Assembly: GCF_039528175.1 (NCBI RefSeq)
Contig: NZ_BAAALH010000001.1
Coordinates: forward strand, 434,001-498,000
Direction of reading: 5' to 3'
Source of the DNA: Citricoccus alkalitolerans
GTDB taxonomy: Bacteria; Actinomycetota; Actinomycetes; Actinomycetales; Micrococcaceae
Length of the DNA: 64,000 bases
A model generated the notes under the pieces. That model had not been told where the DNA came from and made no database searches. It saw only the letters and a list, made by a program, of their open reading frames with translations. Each line of letters begins with the position of its first letter. Within the stretch, counting starts at the first letter, position 1. Of the stretch, positions 37,489-45,741 are shown piece after piece. The position numbers were made by a program, and so were the translations under genes.

Positions 37489-38129
37489 GCTGGAGCCGAG
37501 ATGAGATGGCGGCCCGGGCGGCGCAGGAATTGCCGGACGGTGCCTATGTGAACCTGGGGATCGGGATGCCGACGCTGATCCCGAACCACATCCCTGCCGA
37601 GCGCACTGTGGTGCTGCAGTCCGAGAACGGGATCCTGGGGGTCGGTCCGTACCCGGTCGAGGCGGATGTGGATCCGGATCTGATCAACGCGGGTAAGGAG
37701 ACGGTGACGGTCCGCCCGGGGGCCTCGTTCTTCGATTCGGCCTCTTCGTTCGGGATGATCCGTGGCGGCAAGATCGACGTCGCGGTGCTCGGTGGCATGC
37801 AGGTGGCCCAGAACGGGGACCTCGCCAACTGGATGGTGCCGGGCAAGATGGTCAAGGGCATGGGCGGGGCCATGGACCTGGTCCACGGTGCCGGCCGGGT
37901 GATCGTGCTGATGGACCATAACGCCCGGCACGGGGCCCCGAAGGTCCTCACGGAGTGTGACCTGCCGTTGACGGGCCAGGGCGTCGTGGACCGGATCATC
38001 ACGGACAAGGCCGTGATCGATGTGGACAAGTCCACGGATCCTAGCGCCCCGCGCCTGGTGCTGGTCGAGACCGCTCCCGGGCTCACGGAGGACGAGGTCC
38101 GCGAGGCCACCGGCGCCACCCTGTACTGA
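37485..38129 (+). CDS. scoB: 3-oxoacid CoA-transferase subunit B
   Basis: 214 residues. Starts in an ATGA overlap with subunit A, with GGGGGAGG just upstream. The catalytic Glu is in LQSENGILGVGP; YVNLGIGMPTLIPNH and VLGGMQVAQNGDLANWMVPGK (split here by family-typical loops) support the call. Followed by a strong terminator that ends the ketone-body cluster. Confidence 0.93.
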   Translation: MSWSRDEMAARAAQELPDGAYVNLGIGMPTLIPNHIPAERTVVLQSENGILGVGPYPVEADVDPDLINAGKETVTVRPGASFFDSASSFGMIRGGKIDVAVLGGMQVAQNGDLANWMVPGKMVKGMGGAMDLVHGAGRVIVLMDHNARHGAPKVLTECDLPLTGQGVVDRIITDKAVIDVDKSTDPSAPRLVLVETAPGLTEDEVREATGATLY

Positions 38130-38169
38130 CGCACCCCATCACGGCCCGACGCCGGCCGGCGGGCACCCC

Positions 38170-38203
38170 GGGGCCCGACCACCTTTTGCGGTGGTCGGGC
38201 CCC
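38170..38203. terminator. Strong hairpin terminator after scoB
   Basis: Perfect 14-bp stem GGGGCCCGACCACC / GGTGGTCGGGCCCC around a 6-base loop (TTTTGC), 40 bases after the scoB stop. No T-tract follows. Confidence 0.8.
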
Positions 38204-38342
38204 GTGCTCCGCACCGACTCACCGCCCAGCGTCCCACCGCTGTTATCGCTTCGTGACTACCGTGGGGAAGGTCGGCACCGAGACTTCCCCAACCCAGCCC
38301 CTGGTGCCGCGGGATGATCGCGTCCGGGGGCAAGTGTGGAAC

Positions 38343-39038
38343 ATGATCCGGTTCGAGCAGGTCTCCAAGGTCTATGACCGCCGTTCCCGTCCGGCATTGC
38401 ACGACGTGACGGTGGAGTTCGAGCGGGGTGAGTTCGTCTTCCTCGTGGGTGCCTCCGGTTCCGGGAAGTCCACCTTCATCCGCCTGATGCTGCGTGAGGA
38501 ACGCGCCAGCAGCGGGACGGTCTATGTGGTCGGCCGGAACGTGGCACGGCTGCCCTCGTGGCGCGTGCCGAAGCTGCGCCGGGGGATCGGCGTGGTCTTC
38601 CAGGACTTCCGCCTGCTGCCCAACAAGACCGTCTATGCCAACGTGGCCTTCGCCATGCAGGTGCTCGGCAAGGGCCGGGCTCAGATCCGCCAGACGGTTC
38701 CCGAGGTCCTCGAGACGGTGGGCCTGGAGGGCAAGGAGAAGCGCATGCCGCACGAGCTGTCCGGCGGCGAGCAGCAGCGCGTGGCCATCGCCCGCGCCAT
38801 CGTCAACCGGCCGGAGATCCTGCTGGCCGACGAGCCGACCGGCAACCTCGACCCGGAGACGTCCCTGGGCATCATGGCCGTGCTGGACAAGATCAACCAG
38901 AACGGCACCACCGTGATCATGGCCACCCATGATGACGACATCGTGAACCAGATGCGCCGCCGCGTGGTGGAACTGCACGCCGGCGGGATCGTCCGCGACG
39001 AGAGCGGTGGCGGCTACCGGACGGAGGTGCAGGCATGA
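38343..39038 (+). CDS. ftsE: Cell division ATP-binding protein FtsE
   Basis: 231 residues from ATG 38343, the usual length; an in-frame GTG lies at 38334 and the frame extends further up without FtsE-like sequence. Walker A GASGSGKST, Q-loop VFQDFRLLP, signature LSGGEQQR, Walker B LLADEPTG. With FtsX it couples ATP hydrolysis at the divisome to activation of a peptidoglycan hydrolase, likely the M23 protein two genes on. Overlaps ftsX by four bases. Confidence 0.95.
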   Translation: MIRFEQVSKVYDRRSRPALHDVTVEFERGEFVFLVGASGSGKSTFIRLMLREERASSGTVYVVGRNVARLPSWRVPKLRRGIGVVFQDFRLLPNKTVYANVAFAMQVLGKGRAQIRQTVPEVLETVGLEGKEKRMPHELSGGEQQRVAIARAIVNRPEILLADEPTGNLDPETSLGIMAVLDKINQNGTTVIMATHDDDIVNQMRRRVVELHAGGIVRDESGGGYRTEVQA

Positions 39039-39949
39039 GGTTTGCCTTCGTCCTCGGGGAGACGTTCTCCGGCATCCGCCGCAACCTGTCCATGGTCATC
39101 TCGGTCGTGCTCGTGACCTTCATCTCGCTGACCTTCGTGGGGGCGGCGGGCCTGCTGCAGCAGCAGATCAACCAGATGAAGGGGTACTGGTATGACCGGG
39201 TCGAGGTGGCCATCTTCCTCTGCACGGACACCTCCACCACCACGTCCTGCGCCTCCGGACCCGTCACGGACAGCCAACGCGAGGCCGTCCAGGGCCTGCT
39301 GGAGTCACCCACGGCGGCCCCCTACGTCAAGAGCTTCGAGTACGAGTCCCAGGACCAGGCCCTGGAGATCTTCCAGGAGCAGTTCCAGAACTCCGCCATG
39401 GCGGGTACCGTCACGGCAGACCAGTTGCCGGAGTCCTTCCGGGTTGCCCTGGTCGATCCCGAGCAGTACGAGGTCGTCAACGAGCTGTTCTCCTCCATGC
39501 CCGGCGTGGAGATCGTGTCGGACCAGCGCGAGCTGCTGGAGCAGATCTTCTCCCTGATGAACATGGCGTCCGTCATCGCGGTCTCCGTGGCGGTGGTGAT
39601 GCTGGTCTGTGCGGTGTTGCTGATCGCGACCACCATCCGGCTCTCCGCGTTCTCCCGCCGGCGGGAGACCGGAATCATGCGCCTGGTCGGCGCCTCGAAG
39701 ACCATGATCCAACTGCCGTTCTTGCTGGAGGGGGTGATCGCCGCCCTCGTGGGCGCCGTCCTGGCGAGCGTCACCACGTGGGCCGTGGCGGAGTTCTTCA
39801 TCGGGGACTGGCTCACCAGCCAGTATCCGGGAACCGGCTTCATCGCGGGCGCGGACGCCCTGATCCTCGTGCCGCTGCTGCTGCTTGTGGCGGTCCTGCT
39901 GGCCGCGCTGTCGTCGATCCTCACCCTGAGGCGTTACCTTAAGGTGTGA
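39035..39949 (+). CDS. ftsX: Cell division protein FtsX
   Basis: 304 residues. One N-terminal helix (about 20-42), an extracellular domain (about 45-165) containing a Cys pair (FLCTDTSTTTSC), and three C-terminal helices with the FtsX motif RRRETGIMRLVGASKTMI. The outside domain is where FtsX contacts its cognate hydrolase. Confidence 0.94.
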   Translation: MRFAFVLGETFSGIRRNLSMVISVVLVTFISLTFVGAAGLLQQQINQMKGYWYDRVEVAIFLCTDTSTTTSCASGPVTDSQREAVQGLLESPTAAPYVKSFEYESQDQALEIFQEQFQNSAMAGTVTADQLPESFRVALVDPEQYEVVNELFSSMPGVEIVSDQRELLEQIFSLMNMASVIAVSVAVVMLVCAVLLIATTIRLSAFSRRRETGIMRLVGASKTMIQLPFLLEGVIAALVGAVLASVTTWAVAEFFIGDWLTSQYPGTGFIAGADALILVPLLLLVAVLLAALSSILTLRRYLKV

Positions 39950-40010
39950 TGATCATGGGACACGTGTGACACTTGTGACCTGATGTTGTCTGAGTTGAGA
40001 TGCTGCAGAC

Positions 40011-40060
40011 CTTGATTCACCGTGATTCACCGTGATTCACCTTGACTTATCTTGATTCAT
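40011..40060. repeat. Five helically phased 10-bp direct repeats upstream of the M23 hydrolase
   Basis: Consecutive 10-base units: CTTGATTCAC, CGTGATTCAC, CGTGATTCAC, CTTGACTTAT, CTTGATTCAT. They end 61 bases before the GTG start of the hydrolase gene and are AT-rich for this genome. One unit per helical turn would place bound proteins on the same face of the DNA. Function unknown. Confidence 0.75.
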
Positions 40061-40121
40061 CCGCAGGTCGACTGACCCGCACCTCGACCATCCCAGTCCG
40101 CATTCCCCGACGGAGGAACCC

Positions 40122-41651
40122 GTGAAGCGACGCCGACTCTCCCGCGCCATCGTCGGTGCCGGCCTGGTCACCTTTCTGACCCTGTCCATGGGCGGCACCG
40201 CCACGGCACAGGACGCGATCGACGATCTGCAGCGCCAGATCGAACAGGCCGAGCGCCAGCAGTCCGAACTCGATGAGGAGATCGGCAACCTGGGCGGGAA
40301 GCAGTCGGACCTGGAGGAGCGTCAGGGTGACCTCGACGCGTCCCTCGAGGGCCTGGACGCCGACATCGCCGACAAGATCCGGGAACTGAACTCGCTCCAG
40401 GACCAGTTGCCCGGAGCCCAGGATGCGCTGACCGCGGCCGAAGGCCAGGTCTCGGCCGCCGCGGCGGAGGTCCAGTCCCTCAATGAACGGGTGCGGCAGG
40501 CCGAGTCGAGCCGCTCCGAGATCCTCGCCGAGATCGCCGCGAGTGAGCAAGAGCTGGACGCGGCCTCCGCCGAGATCGGGCAGATCGCCAACCAGGCCTA
40601 CAAGCAGGGTGGCGTCTCCTCGGACCTCGCCTTCATCCTGGGCATGAGCGACTCGTCGCTGCCGGACGCCATGGGACTGGCGAACCAGGCCATGCGGATC
40701 CAGAACAGCCGCATCTCCACCGTGTCCCAGAGCAAGTCCACGGACGTCAACGCCGAGGTGCGCCTGGCCGCCGTCGAGGCGGAGATCCGGGACCTGCGGG
40801 TCCAGGCCGAGGAGGCGCTCCAGCGCGAGGAGCAGGCCCGTGACGAGGCCGCCGCCGCCAAGCGTGAACTCGACCAGATGGTCTCCACCACGTCGGAGCT
40901 GACCGACGAGCTCAAGGCTCAGCGCCCTCAGATCCAGGCGCAGATCGACGCCAATCGCGCTGCGCAGGACCAGGTCAACGAACAGATTGCCGAGCGCCAA
41001 CGGGCGTTGACGGCCCAGGCAGGCAAGGCCAGTGACCTGCAGGAACAGCACCGCGCCGCCGTGGCCGAGGCCGAACGCAAGCGCCGCGAGGCCGAGGAGG
41101 CGGCCCGTAAGGCCCGGCAGGCCTCGGCGGCGAACCGGGCGGCCGCGCAGGCTTCGGCCGAGCAGGCTGAACGCGAGGCCAGCGCGGCGGAGGACCGGGC
41201 GAGCGAAGCCGAGGAAGCCGCCAGCACCTCGAGCAGCTGGGGCCTGCAGTGGCCGCTGAACACGTACATCACCTCGGGATTCGGATGGCGCCCGACGCCG
41301 TCCGGCACCTTCGACTACGGGGGAGCCGGGGGGTACGTGCACACCGGCATGGACTTCGGCGGTGGCTGTGGCCTGCCGATCCGGGCCTCCGCGGACGGCG
41401 AGGTCTGGAACGCGGACTGGGCGGTATGGACCTCGGGCAAGCGCGTGGTCATCTCCCACGGCGTGGTCAACGGGCGTGCCCTGGCCACCAAGTACCATCA
41501 CATGACCCGGTACATCGTGTCCCCGGGGCAGAACGTCAAGCGCGGCGAGATCATCGGCTACACCGGCACCACTGGCAATTCCACTGGCTGCCACCTGCAC
41601 TTCGAGACGATCCTGGACGGCCAGGCCGTCAACCCCGCCGGTCTGCTCTGA
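40122..41651 (+). CDS. Secreted M23 peptidoglycan hydrolase, probable FtsEX effector
   Basis: 509 residues; GTG start with CGGAGGAA. Signal peptide about 1-29 (cleavage after TATAQ). Residues 30-370 are almost entirely Glu/Ala/Gln/Arg-rich coiled coil, as in EnvC/PcsB-type FtsX-controlled hydrolases. The LytM/M23 domain (about 375-509) has the zinc residues H407 and D411 (HTGMDFGG) and the catalytic pair H491/H493 (GCHLHFE). Its place after ftsEX supports divisome-regulated cell-wall splitting. Confidence 0.92.
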   Translation: MKRRRLSRAIVGAGLVTFLTLSMGGTATAQDAIDDLQRQIEQAERQQSELDEEIGNLGGKQSDLEERQGDLDASLEGLDADIADKIRELNSLQDQLPGAQDALTAAEGQVSAAAAEVQSLNERVRQAESSRSEILAEIAASEQELDAASAEIGQIANQAYKQGGVSSDLAFILGMSDSSLPDAMGLANQAMRIQNSRISTVSQSKSTDVNAEVRLAAVEAEIRDLRVQAEEALQREEQARDEAAAAKRELDQMVSTTSELTDELKAQRPQIQAQIDANRAAQDQVNEQIAERQRALTAQAGKASDLQEQHRAAVAEAERKRREAEEAARKARQASAANRAAAQASAEQAEREASAAEDRASEAEEAASTSSSWGLQWPLNTYITSGFGWRPTPSGTFDYGGAGGYVHTGMDFGGGCGLPIRASADGEVWNADWAVWTSGKRVVISHGVVNGRALATKYHHMTRYIVSPGQNVKRGEIIGYTGTTGNSTGCHLHFETILDGQAVNPAGLL

Positions 41652-41741
41652 GACTGGCCCCGTCCCGCCCCTTGACGGCGGCGGTACACTGGTGAGTCTG
41701 TGTAGTGAGCATCCGACCCGTCGGAAAGGAGGGGACCGGCT

Positions 41742-42251
41742 ATGGCCAAGAAGTCCGCCGGCACATCCGGTAAGTCGTCCACCCCGGACGGCCGGCAGAT
41801 CATCGCGACCAACCGCAAGGCCCGGCACAACTACCTCATTCTGGACACCTACGAGGCCGGGATGTCCCTGATGGGAACCGAGGTCAAGTCCTTGCGTGAG
41901 GGCAACGCCTCCCTGGTGGACGGATTCGCCGTCTTCTACGGGGACGAGCTCTACCTCGAGCAGGTCTACATCCCGGAATACCTCAACGGGTCCTGGACCA
42001 ATCACTCTGCACGCCGGCGGCGCAAGCTGCTGCTGCACCGCCAGGAGCTGACCAAGATCTCCCGCCAGATCCAGGAGTCCGGGCACACGATCGTCCCGCT
42101 CCAGCTGTACTTCCGGGACGGGCGGGTCAAGGTTGAGATCGCCATCGCCCAGGGCAAGAAGGACTATGACAAGCGCCACGCCCTGCGGGAGAAGCAGGAC
42201 AACCGCGAGGCACAGCGTGCCATGAGGATTCGCAATCGCCGCGCAGCCTGA
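41742..42251 (+). CDS. smpB: SsrA-binding protein SmpB
   Basis: 169 residues, slightly long because of an N-terminal Lys/Ser stretch. ATNRKARHNYLILDTYEAG, GTEVKSLREGNASL and the basic C-terminal tail (KRHALREKQDNREAQR) are characteristic. It delivers tmRNA to stalled ribosomes; its RNA partner is encoded 115 bases downstream. Ribosome site AAGGAGGGG. Confidence 0.97.
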   Translation: MAKKSAGTSGKSSTPDGRQIIATNRKARHNYLILDTYEAGMSLMGTEVKSLREGNASLVDGFAVFYGDELYLEQVYIPEYLNGSWTNHSARRRRKLLLHRQELTKISRQIQESGHTIVPLQLYFRDGRVKVEIAIAQGKKDYDKRHALREKQDNREAQRAMRIRNRRAA

Positions 42252-42366
42252 TGCCAGGAGGCCGGCCGGAATACCTCCTGCCGCGAATGCGTTACACTAG
42301 ACAGTCCGGACCAGGTGGGGAATCAGTGAAGCCCCGCAGGGCACCGGTTGTTTGAAAAGAGAACAT

Positions 42367-42734
42367 GGGGATGATCGGTTTCGACGATGTGAGTCGCGAC
42401 AGGGGAAGCGGGCCGAGGACGCAGAGTTATCTCGGAAACGCTCTCTGCAAACCAACAAGTGCCGAATCTAAGCGCACTGACTTCGCTCTCGCTGCCTGAT
42501 CAGTGAACGAGTCCGTCAACCTGAGGATGCTATCGCCCCAGGACCTGGCGTCGATTAGATAGCCAATGTCCACCACCCTCGCCGGGGGTCGTGGTGGAGA
42601 CCTTAATCCGGCTGGGCCCGGGTTGGCTGCCTGTTTGCGGGACAGCCAGGGCCGAGTAACACCCACAGCAAACTGCGCCCGGAGAAGACCTGGCAACACT
42701 GCATCGGACGCGGGTTCAATTCCCGCCATCTCCA
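42367..42734 (+). ncRNA. ssrA: Transfer-messenger RNA, disrupted at its 3' boundary by integration
   Basis: The 5' end GGGGATG pairs with CATCTCC (42727-42733) to form the acceptor stem; T-arm GGGTTCAATTCCC precedes it. The tag reading frame at 42461-42499 encodes AESKRTDFALAA followed by TGA. A -10-like TACACT at 42293-42298 suggests a longer precursor. After discriminator A42734 the DNA reads CGG, so the 3' CCA is not encoded here, whereas the 3' side of the attR copy reads ACCA. Maturation would need CCA addition. Confidence 0.95.
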
Positions 42735-42735
42735 C
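42719..42735. repeat. attL core
   Basis: ATTCCCGCCATCTCCAC, the T-arm/acceptor part of ssrA; identical to 52810-52826. The host half lies to the left, element DNA to the right. Confidence 0.9.
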
Positions 42736-42740
42736 GGACC

Positions 42741-42772
42741 AAGCCCGGAACCCTCGTGGTTCCGGGCTTTTT
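42741..42772 (+). terminator. Element-supplied terminator now ending ssrA
   Basis: Perfect 12-bp stem AAGCCCGGAACC / GGTTCCGGGCTT with loop CTCGT, followed by T residues. It lies on element DNA just inside attL and replaces the native ssrA terminator found beyond attR. Confidence 0.88.
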
Positions 42773-42845
42773 CCTTGCCATTACAGGGAAGTAAGCCCAT
42801 CGCCACATGTTCACAACTATTCAGGTGTGGTCACAAGGTACCATA

Positions 42846-42873
42846 GAACTAGTCACACAGTAGTAACTAGTTC
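42846..42873. promoter_or_regulatory. Inverted repeat in the integrase promoter
   Basis: GAACTAG and CTAGTTC separated by 14 bases, ending just before the AGGAGG of int. TCACA motifs recur nearby in an AT-rich stretch (42808-42862). Candidate operator for an element repressor. Confidence 0.45.
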
Positions 42874-42884
42874 AGGAGGTGGGC

Positions 42885-44138
42885 ATGGCGACCAGCGGCA
42901 AGAAGCTCCCACGCGGCATTGACCGGCTACACAATGGCACCTATCGCGCCCGCCTCTTCGTGGACGGGGTGCAGCACAGCTTGGGCGCGTACCAAACCAT
43001 CGGAGACGCCCGTGCCGCCCTGGACATCGCCAGATCTGAGAAGGCCCGGGGCACATTCGTCCCGCCGGCAGACAAGCGCCGTAACCAGAAGGTCGAGGCC
43101 GAACTGCGGGCACGGAAGGCGACCGCCGATTCCCGGAGCGTCCGCGAGATGTTCACCGCCTGGAGCGAGTACCTAGAACACCGGGGCCTGAAGTTCGGCA
43201 CCCGCTACACGTACGAGCGCCGACTAGAGGCCCACTTCCTGCCCGAGTTCGAGAACACCGGCGTGGGGCGCATCCTGGCAGAAGACATAGCCGACTGGTT
43301 GGACCGACTGGAGAAGTCCAAGGGGTCCACTACGGCCGCGCCCGTCCACCAGACCGTTGCATCCATGTTCCGGTGGGCATCCGGCGACGCCCCGGATCTG
43401 CCCCGCAACTTCAAACCATGGGTGCTGGCATCTCCAGTCCCACCGCCGTCCGCTTCGAAGTTTCGTCGCCCCTCCAGCACCCCCGAGCGCAACCGAACCC
43501 CGGCGAGCATCGAGGACGTGGCCGCCCTGGCAGCCAACATGCCCCCGGCCGAGCGCATGGCAGTGCTGTTGTCCGGCTGGTGCGGATTGCGACTGGGGGA
43601 GGTGCTGGGACTGCGCCGCCGCCACATCACCACGGGCACAGGCGACAAGCAAGTGCACTGGATCAAAGTAGAAACTCAGGTGCAGGCTCGAGGTTCCGGG
43701 GTCCGCGAAGAGACGCCCAAGAGCCGAGCAGGAATCCGAGACGTGCCCGTTCCGCCCTCACTGGTCCCCGCGCTGGTTGAACACCTGGAGCAGCACGCCA
43801 CGAAAGGCCGGGATGGACTGCTGTTCCCGCGTCACCCCGGAGGCGACGTCCACCATCACCCCAACACCATCAGGACACACTTCAACGACGCTCTAGAAGC
43901 CGTGAATGCCCCGAGGATCGCGGGGGAGGACGACCGAGACCCGTTGGAGAACTTCACGTTCCACGGCCTGCGACACAGCGCCCTGACCCGCCTTGGGCAG
44001 GCTGGTGCCACTACTGCCGAACTGAAGGCCTACGCCGGGCACAGTGACGGCGCCAGCGTCGAGAGATATCAGCACGCCGAGCGCTCCCGCTTGGCCGCAT
44101 TGGCAGGGGCGCTGTCCGAATCCACCGAGGGGAAATGA
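42885..44138 (+). CDS. int: Tyrosine site-specific integrase
   Basis: 417 residues, ATG 42885 with AGGAGG five bases upstream. N-terminal AP2-like arm-binding segment (about 10-50), SAM-like core-binding domain (about 80-165), catalytic domain about 200-410. Active-site residues: Arg in GWCGLRLGEVLGLRR, HGLRHSALTRLGQAG (His-x-x-Arg), and Tyr in GHSDGASVERYQHA. Its position next to attL and the tmRNA target is the usual arrangement for ssrA-specific integrases. Confidence 0.95.
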   Translation: MATSGKKLPRGIDRLHNGTYRARLFVDGVQHSLGAYQTIGDARAALDIARSEKARGTFVPPADKRRNQKVEAELRARKATADSRSVREMFTAWSEYLEHRGLKFGTRYTYERRLEAHFLPEFENTGVGRILAEDIADWLDRLEKSKGSTTAAPVHQTVASMFRWASGDAPDLPRNFKPWVLASPVPPPSASKFRRPSSTPERNRTPASIEDVAALAANMPPAERMAVLLSGWCGLRLGEVLGLRRRHITTGTGDKQVHWIKVETQVQARGSGVREETPKSRAGIRDVPVPPSLVPALVEHLEQHATKGRDGLLFPRHPGGDVHHHPNTIRTHFNDALEAVNAPRIAGEDDRDPLENFTFHGLRHSALTRLGQAGATTAELKAYAGHSDGASVERYQHAERSRLAALAGALSESTEGK

Positions 44139-44572
44139 TGGACGATAACTCACTAGGCGTACTCATCGGCCATATGAACGACCGACAGAAGCAGGCCGAG
44201 GCGGTCTACGCTGCACTGCGTACCAACGAGCGCATCAGGAAGAAGGCACGCACGCTGGTCTATCGATGCCCTAATCGGACTCGATGCGCACTGGCCGAGG
44301 TGTACGCATCCCCGGCGGGTGTCCTGATCCACCATCCCAGCTACAAGTTGTCACGGGACCTGAACGAGCAAGGGTCCAGTGCGGACGGCCGTGCAGCGAA
44401 CACTACTGACGGTGATCGCCACTGGAAGGTTCGCACCTACTTCCTCGAAGCCGCTGTGAATCTGGCTCTCAACTGTGACCACGTACACCACGTCGTGATT
44501 GACCGGGAGCACGTGGAATGGCACATCAGGGAAGGCATTACAACACACATAGTGCACCCTGATACCGCATGA
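44138..44572 (+). CDS. Hypothetical element protein
   Basis: 144 residues from ATG 44138 (GAGGGG five bases upstream; ATG 44135 also possible). Overlaps the int stop. N-terminal helix (MNDRQKQAEAVYAALRTNERIRKK), then CPNRTRC and a His-rich C-terminal half (CDHVHHVVIDREHVEWH). No recognised family. Confidence 0.65.
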   Translation: MDDNSLGVLIGHMNDRQKQAEAVYAALRTNERIRKKARTLVYRCPNRTRCALAEVYASPAGVLIHHPSYKLSRDLNEQGSSADGRAANTTDGDRHWKVRTYFLEAAVNLALNCDHVHHVVIDREHVEWHIREGITTHIVHPDTA

Positions 44573-44674
44573 AATGACACCCGTGTTATTCTAGTGACAT
44601 AGCAATGCCCGCGGATGGAGATCCCGGACACCGGACATGGCACCCGGTTGAGTCCCGAGAGGGGATCAATCACC

Positions 44675-44908
44675 GTGCCATCGTCCGTACAGCTCGCCAC
44701 AGGGCTTGAGCAGCAACTCACTATCAAGGAAGTAGCCGAGATTACCGGCACTTCCACGCAGACTGTCCGCCGCTGGATTCAGCGTGGAGAACTCCGCGCC
44801 TACTTCTACGGGGCAAGGGCCCTCCGAATCGACCCCGCCGACCTGCGCAAGATGCGCCGCGAGGTCAACCCCGCCACGTACTCCGTCGTTGGCGGTGGTG
44901 CCGCTTGA
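44675..44908 (+). CDS. xis: Helix-turn-helix excisionase-like protein
   Basis: 77 residues from GTG 44675 (GAGAGGGG upstream); an upstream ATG at 44615 would add 20 residues. LTIKEVAEITGTSTQTVRRWIQRGELRAYFYGARALRIDPADL is the MerR-like/DNA-binding excisionase fold. Likely recombination directionality factor or element regulator; it sits in the int region as expected. Confidence 0.75.
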   Translation: MPSSVQLATGLEQQLTIKEVAEITGTSTQTVRRWIQRGELRAYFYGARALRIDPADLRKMRREVNPATYSVVGGGAA

Positions 44909-44976
44909 TTGCCACAACCCTCACCACGCGCCCCGCTGGCAACACAAACACCGGGGAAGGTCACCAAGGATCGGCC

Positions 44977-45213
44977 ATGCGGTCCGATTCGTCCTTGTTC
45001 ATCGAGGCCCGTCGTTATGCCGACGAGCATGGCGTGGACATCTCGCATTCCAAGCTCTCGCGACTGATCCGGCAATACCGCCGTGAGGTTGCCACAGGTG
45101 CAGGCCCCACACTGCCTCTGCCGACGTTCCTGCGCCGGTCCATGGGCATCGCTGACCCCACTGGAAACACTGCCGTCCGCAACGTCATGAGCGGCGGTGG
45201 TGCGCGTGTCTGA
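44977..45213 (+). CDS. Small basic hypothetical protein
   Basis: 78 residues from ATG 44977 (AAGGA six bases upstream); a TTG at 44905 overlapping the xis stop is the alternative. FIEARRYADEHGVDISHSKLSRLIRQYRREV looks like a short helix-turn-helix. Unknown function. Confidence 0.55.
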   Translation: MRSDSSLFIEARRYADEHGVDISHSKLSRLIRQYRREVATGAGPTLPLPTFLRRSMGIADPTGNTAVRNVMSGGGARV

Positions 45214-45502
45214 GGCAAAAGAAAACCGCCCCGGCGGTGAGACCGAGGCGGTTCGAAAGTCGTTTGGCGGCGACACTCTCAGTATAGCTGATCCGGATCC
45301 CGCGGGACTGGTGGATGGCGTGTACGTCGTCGTTGTTCACTCGCGTCCTGAGGGCCGTGCGCCGCGCTGGACCCGCCGCATCTACATGTCCCTGCACGCG
45401 GCCGATAAGGCGCGCTCACGGGCCTCTATGCGTGGGGATCGTGCCTATCTGGTCCTGTGTCAGCTGCAGGCCGTGGACACCCGTCTAGGGGGTGCCCTGT
45501 GA
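45197..45502 (+). CDS. Small hypothetical protein
   Basis: 101 residues from GTG 45197 (GTG at 45200 and 45206 also in frame). Contains VDGVYVVVVHSRPEGRAPRWTRRIYMSLHAADKARSRA, a beta-hairpin followed by a helix. Overlaps both neighbours. Unknown function. Confidence 0.55.
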   Translation: MVRVSEAKENRPGGETEAVRKSFGGDTLSIADPDPAGLVDGVYVVVVHSRPEGRAPRWTRRIYMSLHAADKARSRASMRGDRAYLVLCQLQAVDTRLGGAL

Positions 45503-45741
45503 ACACCTCCGATCTGGAATCCGACCTCACTCGCTCCGTTGAGCAGGATCGTGCCCTCTATGCCGCCGGATACCGCGCCGGCCTGGAACAGGGCCGTACC
45601 GAAGTGTCGTGCGCTCATATTCATCCCGAGATTGCCGCGAGCGTGGCCGAGATGTTCCCAGACTGGGACGGTGCCACAGCTGCACAACGGCGGTCCATCA
45701 TCCGATTCCGTCACGAGCAGCACCAGGGGGTGAAGGTATGA
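45499..45741 (+). CDS. Small hypothetical protein
   Basis: 80 residues; GTGA overlap with the preceding gene and ATGA overlap with the AAA ATPase gene. Helical, with CAHIHPEIAASVAEMF. Translational coupling to the RepA-like gene suggests a replication accessory role, which is inference. Confidence 0.6.
   Translation: MNTSDLESDLTRSVEQDRALYAAGYRAGLEQGRTEVSCAHIHPEIAASVAEMFPDWDGATAAQRRSIIRFRHEQHQGVKV

Noticed and set aside
40011..40060. CRISPR-like array
   Set aside because: Units are only 10 bases, contiguous, with no spacers.
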